Shown: positions 17,462 through 26,833, counted from the stretch's first letter. The stretch: DNA of 64,000 bases from Acidicapsa dinghuensis (GCF_025685685.1 NZ_JAGSYH010000005.1:124001-188000); one strand, 5' to 3'. Notes: generated by a model from the letters alone, not told the origin. Made by a program: numbers and translations.

Positions 17462-17497
17462 AAAAGCCGCGCCGAGCGAACCTCGGCGCGGCTTTTT
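17462..17497 (+). terminator. Rho-independent terminator of the RsbW/STAS operon
   Basis: A perfect 15-bp inverted repeat (AAAAGCCGCGCCGAG and its complement) around a five-base CGAAC loop, with the right arm running straight into five T residues. The GC core is eleven pairs. Both arms were checked base by base. Confidence 0.93.
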
Positions 17498-17725
17498 CGT
17501 CGTCTGGCACCTGCGGTTTACTGCCTTTCTATAGGAAGGCGGACGAGATAGCCCCGGCTGGAGTACAGCTGAAGTCACACAAACGTGATTGACCATCCGG
17601 ACTTGCCGTCAGCGAGCTAAACCATGCCTGAACGCCCGCATCCATAACTTCAACTCGTTTTCAAACGTCGCAATCTTGCCGGCAGACGCCGTATCGGGTC
17701 GTCGCATAAAAATAAATTGTCGATC
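17498..17725. other. Gene-free interval before blaI
   Basis: About 230 bases between the terminator and the blaI operator. No ORF with a ribosome binding site, no tRNA-like fold and no strong dyad was noticed. It probably holds the promoter of the blaI-blaR1 unit at its AT-rich right end (around 17705-17720). Confidence 0.5.
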
Positions 17726-17741
17726 TACTTCATATGTAGTA
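17726..17741. promoter_or_regulatory. BlaI/MecI-type operator
   Basis: The sequence TACTTCATATGTAGTA is a 16-bp palindrome with one mismatched pair, ending 11 bases before the BlaI start codon. Its centre contains CATATGTA, as in known BlaI/MecI operators (TACA...TGTA cores). A further half-site-like GAGTAGTAG overlaps the start codon. The position would block transcription or initiation, so autoregulation is expected. Confidence 0.65.
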
Positions 17742-17752
17742 GTGTTTCACTC

Positions 17753-18184
17753 ATGAGTAGTAGATCAACCGCGACACCGAAATTGTCGAGAGTGGAATTT
17801 CAGATCATGGAAGTGCTGTGGGCGAAAGGAGAGGCTTCCATTCGCGACATCCTGGACTCTTTGCCTGCGAAGCGAAAGCCCGCATATACAACCGTCCAAA
17901 CGGCCGTGTACCGCATGGAGGCGAAACTGGTCGTGCAACGCGTAAAGAAGGTGGGAAATTTCCATATCTTCTCTGCTACCATCTCGCGCGATGCGGCGCA
18001 GCGAAGGCTCATAGACGATCTACTGGCAATCTTTGGAGGCCGCACGCAGCCTGTGATGGCCCATCTGGTCGAATCAGGCAAACTTTCCTCCGAAGACGTG
18101 AAGCAGGCGGAATTAGCTTTGCGCAGGCTGGCAAAGAAACAGGCCAACGATGAGGTTAAAGATGAGACCGATTATGCAAATTGA
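17753..18184 (+). CDS. BlaI/MecI/CopY-family repressor
   Basis: A 143-residue dimeric winged-helix repressor. It has the family start LSRVEFQIMEVLWAKGEASIRDI, then the recognition helix PAYTTVQTAVYRMEAK and the C-terminal dimerisation helices. In this family signalling by the cognate BlaR1 peptidase leads to repressor cleavage. ATG 17753 is preferred over 17717 because the conserved protein begins there and the palindromic operator lies just upstream. The following blaR1-type gene overlaps its end by up to 35 bases. Confidence 0.88.
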   Translation: MSSRSTATPKLSRVEFQIMEVLWAKGEASIRDILDSLPAKRKPAYTTVQTAVYRMEAKLVVQRVKKVGNFHIFSATISRDAAQRRLIDDLLAIFGGRTQPVMAHLVESGKLSSEDVKQAELALRRLAKKQANDEVKDETDYAN

Positions 18185-19994
18185 CTTCGCAATCCTGAGT
18201 CCCTACCTGCAGACTCATTTGCATACATGGAAGAACTCCCTCGGCAATCACCTTTGGCAATCAACCATCTTTGTCATTTTGGTTTGGCTACTAACACTTG
18301 CACTGCGCAAGAACTACGCCCGATTCCGCTACTGGTTATGGCTTGCTGCCTCCATCAAGTTCCTGGTTCCCTTTGCGCCGCTTATCTCTTTGGGCAGAGG
18401 CATCAACATCTCAAACACGCCGCAAATCGCCCACCGTGTGATCTCGAATCCGGCAATCTCCAGCGCCGTCGAGCAGATCACGCTGCCGTTTCCTCAAACC
18501 GACGTAGTCTCAAACACGCCTGCTCTCGCGCATCACACCAATCTGATACTTGTCGGTCTGATCTCCGCATGGGCCTGCGGCGCACTGCTTTTGTTGTTTA
18601 GTTGGACGCGCACATGGTGGCGTTTGCGCTGTGTCGTGCGTGAGGCATATTTGCATGCTGAGATCGACGGCGCGCGCGTTTTCTTCTCGAGTTCGCTCAT
18701 CGAGCCAGGCGTTTTCGGTATCGTCCGCCCGGTGCTGTTGCTGCCTGCTGGCATTCAAGACCGCCTTGATAGAGCCCAGATGCAAGCCGTGATTGCGCAT
18801 GAGATGTGTCATGTGCGCAGGCGCGACAATCTCACTTTTGCGCTTCACATGGTGGTAGAGATACTTTTCTGGTTTCATCCAGCGGTCTGGTGGATACGAA
18901 CGCGCCTCATCGAAGAGCGCGAATGGGCCTGCGACGAAGCTGTACTGCAGTCAGGCAACGAGGCGGAAGTTTATGCGGAAGGCATCCTCAACGTCTGTAA
19001 GTTCTACGTTGAATCACCTCTGGCCTGCGCGGCTGGCGTAACGGGATCAGATCTTAAGCAGCGCATTGTGCGCATCATGACCCAGACTGTTGCCCAAAAG
19101 CTTGGGCCTGGACGCAAGCTCATGCTTGGTGTCGCGGCAATCCTGGTTCTATGCCTGCCTGTCGTGTTTGGCCTTATGCATGCCTTGCGTGTGCAGGCTC
19201 AGACTGAGCTTGCTAATCTGCCCCAATTTGAGGTGGCTACCGTCAAGCCAAGTCACCCTAGTGACGACCAACAGAGCCTTCTACTGTCGCCCGGCAGGTT
19301 CACCATGGAAAATATGCCTATCAAAGAGCTGATCCGGTTTGCTTACGGACTCAAATCAGAAGACCAGCTCAGCGGCGTACCTGCCTGGGCTGCCTCCGAT
19401 CGATTCGATATCGTGGCGAAAGAATCCGAGTCGCAGACGCAAATCCTGGACAAACTCCCGGGCGAGCAGAGAATGGAGCAGGTGCGCCTCATGGCGCAGT
19501 CTCTGCTCGCCGAACGTTTCGGCCTGAGAGTCAGCCACGAGAGCCGCGAACTACCGGTTTATGTATTGGTGGTGGCAAAGAACGGTTCGAAGCTTACTCC
19601 CGCAGCACCTCCACCTGCACCGCCAGCAGAAAACGAAAAGCCAGGAGACCCGCCGCGAAAGACTGGAATGCACGGTATTCGAAGAAGTGGCCCAGGAGAA
19701 CTGCAAGGAATGTCCGCGACAATCGACCTTCTGGTAAATGTGCTATCGCATCAACCGGACCTTGGAAACCGGCTGGTCCTGGACCAGACCGGACTTACCG
19801 GGCTCTACGATTGGACGTTGAAATGGGCTCCTGTCAATGCCGAACCCGGCGAACCAGAAGCGTCTGCTGGAGATCCCTCAGAACCCGCACTTTTTACGGC
19901 GCTACAAGAACAACTCGGACTGAAACTCGAATCCCAAAAAGCTCCGGTCGATGTTGTTGTCATCGACCGGATCGAGAAGCCTTCGCCCAATTAG
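18150..19994 (+). CDS. BlaR1-type M56 peptidase with C-terminal TIGR03435 domain
   Basis: A 614-residue membrane sensor/protease. The M56 part has helices near 38-52, 60-80 and 133-151, the zinc motif H217-E-M-C-H221 and the later EREWACDEAV glutamate region. A transmembrane helix near 325-345 is followed by an extracytoplasmic domain, about 357-610, of the TIGR03435 type (FEVATVKPSHP, LIRFAYGL, LLAERFGLRVSHESRELPVYVLVV). This replaces the penicillin-binding sensor of classical BlaR1. The Pro-rich 517-535 is a linker. It is co-transcribed with blaI. ATGs at 18162 and 18174 are alternative starts. The inducing signal is unknown. Confidence 0.88.
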   Translation: MRLKMRPIMQIDFAILSPYLQTHLHTWKNSLGNHLWQSTIFVILVWLLTLALRKNYARFRYWLWLAASIKFLVPFAPLISLGRGINISNTPQIAHRVISNPAISSAVEQITLPFPQTDVVSNTPALAHHTNLILVGLISAWACGALLLLFSWTRTWWRLRCVVREAYLHAEIDGARVFFSSSLIEPGVFGIVRPVLLLPAGIQDRLDRAQMQAVIAHEMCHVRRRDNLTFALHMVVEILFWFHPAVWWIRTRLIEEREWACDEAVLQSGNEAEVYAEGILNVCKFYVESPLACAAGVTGSDLKQRIVRIMTQTVAQKLGPGRKLMLGVAAILVLCLPVVFGLMHALRVQAQTELANLPQFEVATVKPSHPSDDQQSLLLSPGRFTMENMPIKELIRFAYGLKSEDQLSGVPAWAASDRFDIVAKESESQTQILDKLPGEQRMEQVRLMAQSLLAERFGLRVSHESRELPVYVLVVAKNGSKLTPAAPPPAPPAENEKPGDPPRKTGMHGIRRSGPGELQGMSATIDLLVNVLSHQPDLGNRLVLDQTGLTGLYDWTLKWAPVNAEPGEPEASAGDPSEPALFTALQEQLGLKLESQKAPVDVVVIDRIEKPSPN

Positions 19995-20573
19995 TTAAAA
20001 CTTGACGGCCGGCGCGTTGCGCGAAGCAGGATTAGCGTTGAAATAAGCGTCGTTCACATGGAAGCCCAGGATGCCGGCCCAGACACTGTTCGGGAATTGG
20101 CGCACAAAGGTGTTGTAAGTGCGCAAGGTATCGTTGTAACGGCGGCGGGCTACTCCGATGCGGTTTTCCGTACCGGCAAGCTCATCCTGCAAACGCATGA
20201 ACTGCTCACTGGAGCGAAGTTGGGGATAGTTTTCGGTAAGAGCCAGCAGGCGTCCGAAGGCTGAATCGAGAGTGCCGTTGGCAGCAATCTTCTCCTTCGG
20301 ATCGTGGGCATTCAGTAGACCGGCGCGAGCGTTCGCAATATCCGCATAGACAGAGTTTTCTTCCTTAGTGAAACCTTTGACAGTCTCAACCAGGTTGGGA
20401 ATCAGATCGGCGCGACGCTGCAGCTGCACATCCACATCCGACCAGCTCGTTTTGACAGCTTCATCGAGCTTGACCATCTGATTCTGCGCGGAAACAAAAC
20501 TGCCGTATACCAGCAGCCCAACAAAGACGAAGACCCCAAGAATTCCAAGAACGATCCAAAGTCCACGACGCAT
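19995..20573 (-). CDS. lemA: LemA-family protein
   Basis: A 192-residue protein with one N-terminal membrane helix (about 5-27) and a long alpha-helical domain. It has the LemA hallmarks SAQNQMVKLDEAVKTSWSDVDVQLQRRADLIPNL and RRRYNDTLRTYNTFVRQFP. The biochemical role of LemA is not settled. Genomic pairing with TPM-domain proteins, as here, is common. Its stop codon abuts the blaR1-type gene's end with no spacer. Confidence 0.9.
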   Translation of the reverse strand: MRRGLWIVLGILGVFVFVGLLVYGSFVSAQNQMVKLDEAVKTSWSDVDVQLQRRADLIPNLVETVKGFTKEENSVYADIANARAGLLNAHDPKEKIAANGTLDSAFGRLLALTENYPQLRSSEQFMRLQDELAGTENRIGVARRRYNDTLRTYNTFVRQFPNSVWAGILGFHVNDAYFNANPASRNAPAVKF

Positions 20574-20663
20574 ACGAGTGATTTCTCCTCTGCCCTCCGT
20601 TCAGAAGGGATTGATCTGATTCGCTGTGCTCACCAATTGGATGAGACAGCAGGATAAACGGAA

Positions 20664-21494
20664 CTACCAGCTCCCGCCGGCTCCGCCACCGTCAAAATCG
20701 CCGCCTCCACCGAAACCGCCAAAGCCGGAATCACCTCCGCCTGAACCGGAACCGCCACCACCGCTCCAGCCGCCGCCCCCTCCTCCACCCCAGCCACCGC
20801 CGCCACGCCATCCCCCGAAGAGCATACCGAGAAGAAAGCCGAGGATTCCGCGACCGCCGAGGAAAATCAGGACAAAGATCACCAGGAGGATAAGGAAGAA
20901 AGTCCCAATAAAGGAAGTATGGTGGGCAGATTGCCGGCGGATCTGAGGCCGAACCGGGGCAGCCTCATCAATCGATACATGCTCCGCATCGGCGACCGCG
21001 TGGGCGAGACGTTCGGTTCCCAGCAGCAGGGCCGCATCGTAGTTCTGCTGACGCAGATACGGAACCATAGCGCGGCCAACATCACCGGCATCTGCGTCGG
21101 TAATGATGCCCTGCAAGCCACCGCCTACTTCGATGCGCCGCTTCCTGTCATCGATGGCGAGCAAAATCAGCAGACCGCGATGCGTTCTCTTGCTGCCCAT
21201 GCTCCAATTCGTCGCCAGACGATTGGCAAAATCATCAACATCGTCTCCGCCGAGGTTGTGAACGGTGACGATTGCAAATTGCGTATCCGCGGCTGAGTGG
21301 TCGAGTTGGGAACAGATGTGGTCAAGCTGGGCGATGGCTCCAGGCGATAGAACGTGCGCAAAGTCGGAAACGTAATCGGTAGGCTTAGGAAGATCTTCGA
21401 CACGTTCAGCGAGAATGGGTAGCGCTGAAAAGAAAAAGAGCAAAACACCCAGCGAAAGCCAACTGCGAACCGAACGGAAGCGGCAAACTTGCAT
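20664..21494 (-). CDS. TPM-domain membrane protein with Gly-rich tail (YgcG-like)
   Basis: A 276-residue protein: signal peptide or first helix at about 9-30, TPM domain at about 38-165 (YVSDFAHVLSPGAIAQLD, FAIVTVHNLGG, GGGLQGIITDADAG), and a second membrane helix at about 196-220. The tail of some 50 residues is almost only Gly, Ser and Trp/Phe and ends in GGGAGGSW. TPM domains occur in photosystem repair protein TLP18.3 and in YgcG, and phosphatase activity was reported for some. It lies upstream of lemA on the same strand, 90 bases apart. Confidence 0.85.
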   Translation of the reverse strand: MQVCRFRSVRSWLSLGVLLFFFSALPILAERVEDLPKPTDYVSDFAHVLSPGAIAQLDHICSQLDHSAADTQFAIVTVHNLGGDDVDDFANRLATNWSMGSKRTHRGLLILLAIDDRKRRIEVGGGLQGIITDADAGDVGRAMVPYLRQQNYDAALLLGTERLAHAVADAEHVSIDEAAPVRPQIRRQSAHHTSFIGTFFLILLVIFVLIFLGGRGILGFLLGMLFGGWRGGGGWGGGGGGGWSGGGGSGSGGGDSGFGGFGGGGDFDGGGAGGSW

Positions 21495-21575
21495 TGCACT
21501 CTATTCTACGCAATGGCCGCCCCCGGAGTTCCTTGAGGTGGCCGAAGACCGAGCAGGACAGCTATTCTAGGCAGG

Positions 21576-23705
21576 ATGACGACAACGAAAGATGCCACCC
21601 TGATACCGCCTGCTCCACCGGCCGCACGCAAAGACCCCACAGAGACGCCGCTGCATGGCACAGTACTGCGCGACGACTACGCATGGCTGCGCGAAAAGGA
21701 AAGTCCCGAGGTCTTCGCGTATCTCGATGCCGAGAACGCGTATGCCGAGTCGGTAATGGTCCCGCTTGCCGGATTGCGGGAGCAGCTATACGAGGAAATG
21801 CTGAACCACATCAAGCAGACAGACGAGTCTGTGCCCTATCGCGACGGCAAGTGGTGGTACTACTCGCGAACCATCGAGGGGTTGCAGTATGGCATTCACT
21901 GTCGTCGGGCAGATGTTGCGGGTGCAACAGAACAGACGATAGCCGAACTAAGCCCAGAGCAGGTGATCCTGGATGGAAACGCATTAGCAGAAGGGCACGC
22001 CTTCATGGCCATCGGCGCGACCGATGTAACGGACGATGGGCGTTGGCTGGCGTATAGCGTTGACCATACCGGATTTCGTCAGTACACCCTGCATATCAAG
22101 GATCTGGAGACCGGTGAGGTACTGCCGTCAGTGGTCGAGCGTGTCGGTTCGGTGGTGTGGGCCGCTGACAGCCTTGATGGTGAGCGCTCGCTCTTCTATA
22201 CGGTGGAAGACGAGGAACAGAAGCGGCAGTATCAGCTCTGGCGTCACGTGCTCGGCACAGATCACAATGCCGACGTGCTCGTACTTGAGGAGCCTGACGA
22301 GCGGTTCAATCTGGGCGCCGGACGCACGCGCGACGGCAAGTACCTCATTGTAGAGGCCGGAAGCCACACGACGACGGAAGCGAGATTTTTGGCGGCAGAT
22401 GATCCTGCAGGCGAGTGGACGGTCATCGATCCGCGCTTGGATGAGCACGAGTACTCGGTGGATCATCGCGACGGTCTCTGGTACATCCGTACCAATGATC
22501 AAGGCAGAAACTTCCGGCTAGTGACAGCGCCAGTCTCGACACCGGGACGGGAGCACTGGACCGAAGTAATTCCACATCGTGCGGAGATCATGCTGGAGGA
22601 TGTCGATCTCTTCCAGGGATTCTTCGCCGCCTGTGAGCGGGAAGATGGCCTGCCCCGACTCCGTCTGTGGGCATTCAGCGGGGATGGAGCAGTAAGACGA
22701 ACTCAAGAGATTGCCTTTCCGGAGCCTGTATACAGCGCGGGACCGGGAGTAAATCGCGAGTTTGACACGACTCTCTATCGGTATAGCTATCAATCGCTGG
22801 TTTCGCCCAGTTCGGTATTTCTGTATGACACGTTAGCGGGTGCTTCGACGCTTTTGAAACAGCAGGAAGTGCCAGGCGGATTCGACCGTTCTCTCTACGC
22901 CTCGGAACGTGTGTTTGCTACAGCAGCAGACGGGGTTCGCGTGCCGGTATCACTGGTGTATCACCGGGACAAGCGCAAGACGGGCAAGAATCCGCTGTAC
23001 GTATACGGCTACGGGTCGTATGGCTATTCGCTGCCTATTGGTTTTAATGCGAACCGCTTAAGCCTCCTGGATCGCGGCGTAGTGATGGCATACGCGCATA
23101 TTCGCGGCGGTGGGGATTTGGGCACGCCATGGCACGACTCAGGCAAGATGCTGGTGAAGCGTAATACATTTACCGATTTCGTCAGCGCAGTGGAACATCT
23201 GACGGCAAATGGATATGGCGACCCGGCGCGAGTAGCCATCGAAGGCGGATCTGCAGGCGGATTGTTGATGGGCGCTGTAGTAAATCTCCGGCCTGAGCTG
23301 TTTCGCGCAGTGGTTTCACATGTACCGTTTGTCGATGTGATGAATACGATGCTCGACGCTTCCCTGCCCCTTACGGTTCCCGAGTACGAGGAGTGGGGCG
23401 ATCCGAACCAGGCAGAATATTTCCACTACATGTTGAGCTATTCCCCGTATGACAATTTGAAAGCGGGAAACTATCCGGCGATTCTGGTGAAAACGAGCCT
23501 GTATGACAGCCAGGTGATGTACTGGGAACCGGCAAAATACGTAGCGAAGTTACGCACACTCAAGACCGATAACCATCTCCTGCTGCTGGTGACGAATATG
23601 CAGGCCGGTCATGGCGGCGCCAGTGGGCGGTACGATTACCTGAAGGAAATTGCCTTCGATTATGCGTTCTTATTAAGAGAGCTTGAAGTGCTAAATCTAG
23701 CCTAG
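21576..23705 (+). CDS. ptrB: Oligopeptidase B-like S9A serine peptidase
   Basis: A 709-residue prolyl-oligopeptidase-family enzyme. The N-terminal beta-propeller (about 75-420) gates the active site; the alpha/beta-hydrolase part carries Ser in IEGGSAGGLLMG, Asp in SLYDSQV and His in MQAGHGGASGR. The EEWGDP motif is the acidic pocket that selects Arg/Lys at P1 in oligopeptidase B. No signal peptide is seen, so it is probably cytoplasmic and degrades short basic peptides. It is divergent from the TPM gene; a TonB-domain gene follows 18 bases later. Confidence 0.87.
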   Translation: MTTTKDATLIPPAPPAARKDPTETPLHGTVLRDDYAWLREKESPEVFAYLDAENAYAESVMVPLAGLREQLYEEMLNHIKQTDESVPYRDGKWWYYSRTIEGLQYGIHCRRADVAGATEQTIAELSPEQVILDGNALAEGHAFMAIGATDVTDDGRWLAYSVDHTGFRQYTLHIKDLETGEVLPSVVERVGSVVWAADSLDGERSLFYTVEDEEQKRQYQLWRHVLGTDHNADVLVLEEPDERFNLGAGRTRDGKYLIVEAGSHTTTEARFLAADDPAGEWTVIDPRLDEHEYSVDHRDGLWYIRTNDQGRNFRLVTAPVSTPGREHWTEVIPHRAEIMLEDVDLFQGFFAACEREDGLPRLRLWAFSGDGAVRRTQEIAFPEPVYSAGPGVNREFDTTLYRYSYQSLVSPSSVFLYDTLAGASTLLKQQEVPGGFDRSLYASERVFATAADGVRVPVSLVYHRDKRKTGKNPLYVYGYGSYGYSLPIGFNANRLSLLDRGVVMAYAHIRGGGDLGTPWHDSGKMLVKRNTFTDFVSAVEHLTANGYGDPARVAIEGGSAGGLLMGAVVNLRPELFRAVVSHVPFVDVMNTMLDASLPLTVPEYEEWGDPNQAEYFHYMLSYSPYDNLKAGNYPAILVKTSLYDSQVMYWEPAKYVAKLRTLKTDNHLLLLVTNMQAGHGGASGRYDYLKEIAFDYAFLLRELEVLNLA

Positions 23706-23723
23706 AGTTTCTGGAGACAAGCA

Positions 23724-24560
23724 TTGAACTATTTGCGGAATGGTCTAGTTACGCTGTGCGCGCTTACATTATCTGTTTATGGCCATTCGTATCAAACTGC
23801 GGCGCCCGAAATTGTCTATCTGGACAATTCTGGAATCACGGGGCCACAGCTTCAACCCTTGACTCTCCAAGACACTTCCGGGAATGACTGTCACCATTCA
23901 TTTGATGGTCATGTGGTTCTCTCGATAGTGGTGGACACTTCAGGTAATCCGCGAAATATCATGCTGTCGGAACCCGCAGGTAACGAATTAGACGAACTCG
24001 CAGTTCGGGTAGCGGGAATGGATCGTTTTACGCCTGCAGTACACAATGGACTGCCGGCGGCTGCGGAGAGATTGCTGAAATTAAAACTGAAAGCCTGTAT
24101 AGCGACGATGAACAACGCTCAAGGTCAACCCATTACCGTGGTACGTTTGAAAAGTATTGAGAACCAAGAGCTCAAGCTTGCGGGGCATGATTCGCAAAAT
24201 ATCGCACTCGCGCCGGAGCATCACATCACGCCTTCAGAAGAACATACAGCTCCAGACAACGTTCCATCACTGCGTAAAGTTGGTACGGGTGTACGACCAC
24301 CCGTACTTCTTCGATCAGCGGTAGCTAAATACTCCGATGAAGCGCGAAAGGACGGCGTTACCGGTACCTCCGTCATCAGTACCATCGTAGATCTAAATGG
24401 TTTTCCCAAAAATATACATGTAGTGCGTATCCTCGGACACGGATTAGATCAACAGGCGATAGATGCAGTCAAAGCATACCGCTTTAAGCCCGCAACAACC
24501 CTCGACGGAGAACCCGTCCAAGTGCAGGTGAGCATTGAAGTCAGATTTCGTCTGCGATAG
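23724..24560 (+). CDS. Periplasmic protein with two TonB C-terminal-like domains
   Basis: A 278-residue protein starting at TTG, with GGAGA seven bases upstream and no better start nearby. A signal peptide (about 1-24) precedes two similar modules: about 30-115 (FDGHVVLSIVVDTSGNPRNIMLSEP...DRFTPAVHNG) and about 195-275 (VTGTSVISTIVDLNGFPKNIHVVRIL...AYRFKPATTLDGEPVQV). Both match the TonB C-terminal fold. The usual membrane anchor and Pro-rich linker of an energy transducer are missing, so it is unlikely to drive a transporter itself. Such proteins are numerous in Acidobacteria and unassigned. Confidence 0.72.
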   Translation: MNYLRNGLVTLCALTLSVYGHSYQTAAPEIVYLDNSGITGPQLQPLTLQDTSGNDCHHSFDGHVVLSIVVDTSGNPRNIMLSEPAGNELDELAVRVAGMDRFTPAVHNGLPAAAERLLKLKLKACIATMNNAQGQPITVVRLKSIENQELKLAGHDSQNIALAPEHHITPSEEHTAPDNVPSLRKVGTGVRPPVLLRSAVAKYSDEARKDGVTGTSVISTIVDLNGFPKNIHVVRILGHGLDQQAIDAVKAYRFKPATTLDGEPVQVQVSIEVRFRLR

Positions 24561-24565
24561 GTTGG

Positions 24566-26452
24566 TTAGCGAACCACTTCCGACACGACATCTCCTTCCC
24601 CGGGAGCCAGGAATAAATTGGCTTCCAGGCCATGCTGGCGAGTGTAGAGGTCATAGTAGCGGCCTCGGAGCGCATAGAGCTCCTCATGATTGCCGCGCTC
24701 GACGATGCGCCCGGCTTCGACAACGAGAATCTGGTCGGCGCGGCGGATGGTGGACAGTCTGTGCGCGATGACGAAGGTCGTGCGACCCAGCATGAGCTGA
24801 TTCAGCCCTGCCTGAATCATGGCTTCCGACTCGGAATCAAGCGAGCTGGTGGCTTCGTCAAGGATCAGGACGCGTGGCTGCGCAAGCAACGCGCGCGCGA
24901 TAGATAGCCGTTGGCGCTGACCTCCAGAGAGCTTGACTCCTCGCTCACCGACGATGGTGTCATATCCCTCGGGGAAGCGCTCCGCAAACTCATCGACGCG
25001 CGCAGTGCGGCAGGCGAAGAGGAACTGCTCTTCGGTCGCTTCAGGACGCGAGAACATGATGTTATCGCGAATTGAACCATCGAAGAGGAACGAGTCCTGC
25101 AGCACCACACCAAGCTGTGAGCGATAGCTATTCAGGTCCACCACCGCCAGATCCTCTCCATCGACAAGCACACGACCCGATACAGGCGTGTGGAACGCAC
25201 AAACGAGGCTGATAATGGTGGATTTGCCCGAACCCGAAGAACCAACTAGAGCGGTAACGCTGCCGGGCTCGGCGACGAAACCGATGCCGTGCAGGACGGG
25301 CTTCTCTGGATCGTAAGCAAACTCGACCTTGTCAAACTCGACGCGGCCAGTGATGGGCGGCATCGTAGCCTTGCGGAGCGGATCAGCGTTCTCCTGCATC
25401 TCGGCCAGCAGTTCAGTCGTTCGGTCCAGCCCGGCAAACGCCTCTGTAAGCTGCGTGCCGATATTCACAATCTGAAAGACCGGCGCAATCATGAAGGCGA
25501 GAAACATGTTGTAACTGAAGTAGTCGCCGATGGTCCAGCTATGCCGAAGAACCGCACCGCCGCCAAGCCACATGACAATGCCCGAAACGAGGCCGAGCAC
25601 CGTAGTCGATGCAGCACCAAGAGTGCTGGTCAGAGTGAGTGAGCTGATAACGTTGCGGAGCAGCCGATCCACGCCCTCACTAAAGACGAATGCTTCGCGC
25701 TCTTCCGCGTGATAGCCCTTGATGACGCGTACTCCTCCGAGAGATTCGGTAAGGCGCCCAGTGACCTCAGCATTGATCTTGCCGCGTTCGCGAAAGATGG
25801 GCCGGATCTTCTTGAAGGCATATTGCAGGACGACGGTAAAAACACCGATCACGCTAAAAACGGTGATGGTGACAGGCACGCTCCTATGCAGCAGGTAGAC
25901 AAAGGCAAGCACCGCGGTCAGCACACCGCCGACGAACTCGACGAGACCTGTCCCGATGAGATTGCGAACTCCTTCGACGTCCGTCATGATGCGGGAGACA
26001 AGCGTTCCGGTACGGTTGGCGTCATAGTAGGAAACAGAGAGCAACCCCACATGGCGCTGCACCTGTTTGCGCAGCTCAGAAATGAGCTTTTGGCCTTCCT
26101 TGGAGAGCAACTGCGTCAGCGAAAACGAAGTAATCGCCTGTACGACCGTCGCGCCGAAGACAATGCCGATGAGAACGGGGAGCAACTGTGGACGCGGATG
26201 AGCCGTAGCCAGCACATCATCGAGCAGATACTTGCTGAGCGCCGGCATGACCAGACCAGACACAGTTTTGACTGCCACGAGCAAAAGCCCCAATGCAAGC
26301 AGCCAGCGGCGAGGTCTGACCAAGGTCCAGATCGTGGGCCAGATTTTACGCAGGCTCACTTTTTTCTTTGACGTGTCGGCGCCAGCACGTGCGCCATGGC
26401 TGCGGCCTCCACGCTCACCGTGCATCGACATGGTTGCCGGTCGCATCGCCAT
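24566..26452 (-). CDS. ABC exporter, fused permease-ATPase
   Basis: A 628-residue half-transporter of the MsbA/MDR type. The membrane domain (about 50-345) has six helices, and the nucleotide-binding domain carries Walker A GSSGSGKST (404-412), signature LSGGQRQ (508-514), Walker B VLILDEATS (528-536) and the switch His in IAHRLSTI. It works as a homo- or heterodimer exporting lipids, drugs or peptides; the substrate is unknown. The first 35 residues are Arg/Gly-rich and may be over-extended. It overlaps nothing but begins three bases after the small membrane-protein gene, suggesting one transcript. Confidence 0.88.
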   Translation of the reverse strand: MAMRPATMSMHGERGGRSHGARAGADTSKKKVSLRKIWPTIWTLVRPRRWLLALGLLLVAVKTVSGLVMPALSKYLLDDVLATAHPRPQLLPVLIGIVFGATVVQAITSFSLTQLLSKEGQKLISELRKQVQRHVGLLSVSYYDANRTGTLVSRIMTDVEGVRNLIGTGLVEFVGGVLTAVLAFVYLLHRSVPVTITVFSVIGVFTVVLQYAFKKIRPIFRERGKINAEVTGRLTESLGGVRVIKGYHAEEREAFVFSEGVDRLLRNVISSLTLTSTLGAASTTVLGLVSGIVMWLGGGAVLRHSWTIGDYFSYNMFLAFMIAPVFQIVNIGTQLTEAFAGLDRTTELLAEMQENADPLRKATMPPITGRVEFDKVEFAYDPEKPVLHGIGFVAEPGSVTALVGSSGSGKSTIISLVCAFHTPVSGRVLVDGEDLAVVDLNSYRSQLGVVLQDSFLFDGSIRDNIMFSRPEATEEQFLFACRTARVDEFAERFPEGYDTIVGERGVKLSGGQRQRLSIARALLAQPRVLILDEATSSLDSESEAMIQAGLNQLMLGRTTFVIAHRLSTIRRADQILVVEAGRIVERGNHEELYALRGRYYDLYTRQHGLEANLFLAPGEGDVVSEVVR

Positions 26453-26455
26453 CGG

Positions 26456-26833
26456 TTAGACCAGCCTCGTGCGGCGTGCTGCGATAAAAGAACGCACACA
26501 AAGCGCGACGTAAATCAGGCAGATCAGCGCCATCGCCGCTTTCGACTCCGTAGCCGGTGGATTCTTGACCGCGGCGCCTGCAAGCATCTGGAACCACTGG
26601 ACAAGCCCCATGACGGTGCCGAGAAAGCCGAGCAGCCCAAGCGTCACGTTGATATGCATAAAGAGTTTGCGACGGCCTTCGTTCGGTGTGATTGCGAGCG
26701 CTCCGAAGATACCCAGCAGGAGGCCCAGAACGGCTGGAATGAGTGCCGTAGGATGTGCGCTGCCCGTGCCGATAAATCCAATCAGCCCAAGCGCAATCAG
26801 TACAACTGCAAAAACAAGTGTTAGTTTCGCCAT
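26456..26833 (-). CDS. Small four-helix membrane protein, unassigned
   Basis: A 125-residue protein with four hydrophobic stretches (about 4-22, 30-48, 58-82, 98-118) and short polar loops, including HINVTLGLLGFLGTVMGLVQW. I do not recognise a named family. Similar small proteins are common in Acidobacteria from recollection. Its close spacing to the ABC exporter suggests translation together and possibly a role as an accessory subunit, which is an inference from position only. Confidence 0.65.
   Translation of the reverse strand: MAKLTLVFAVVLIALGLIGFIGTGSAHPTALIPAVLGLLLGIFGALAITPNEGRRKLFMHINVTLGLLGFLGTVMGLVQWFQMLAGAAVKNPPATESKAAMALICLIYVALCVRSFIAARRTRLV

Noticed and set aside
20664-20830. 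Simple-sequence repeat or CRISPR-like array suggested by GCC/CCG runs
   Set aside because: The runs are the codons of the Gly-rich tail of the TPM protein, with no spacers or regular repeat unit.
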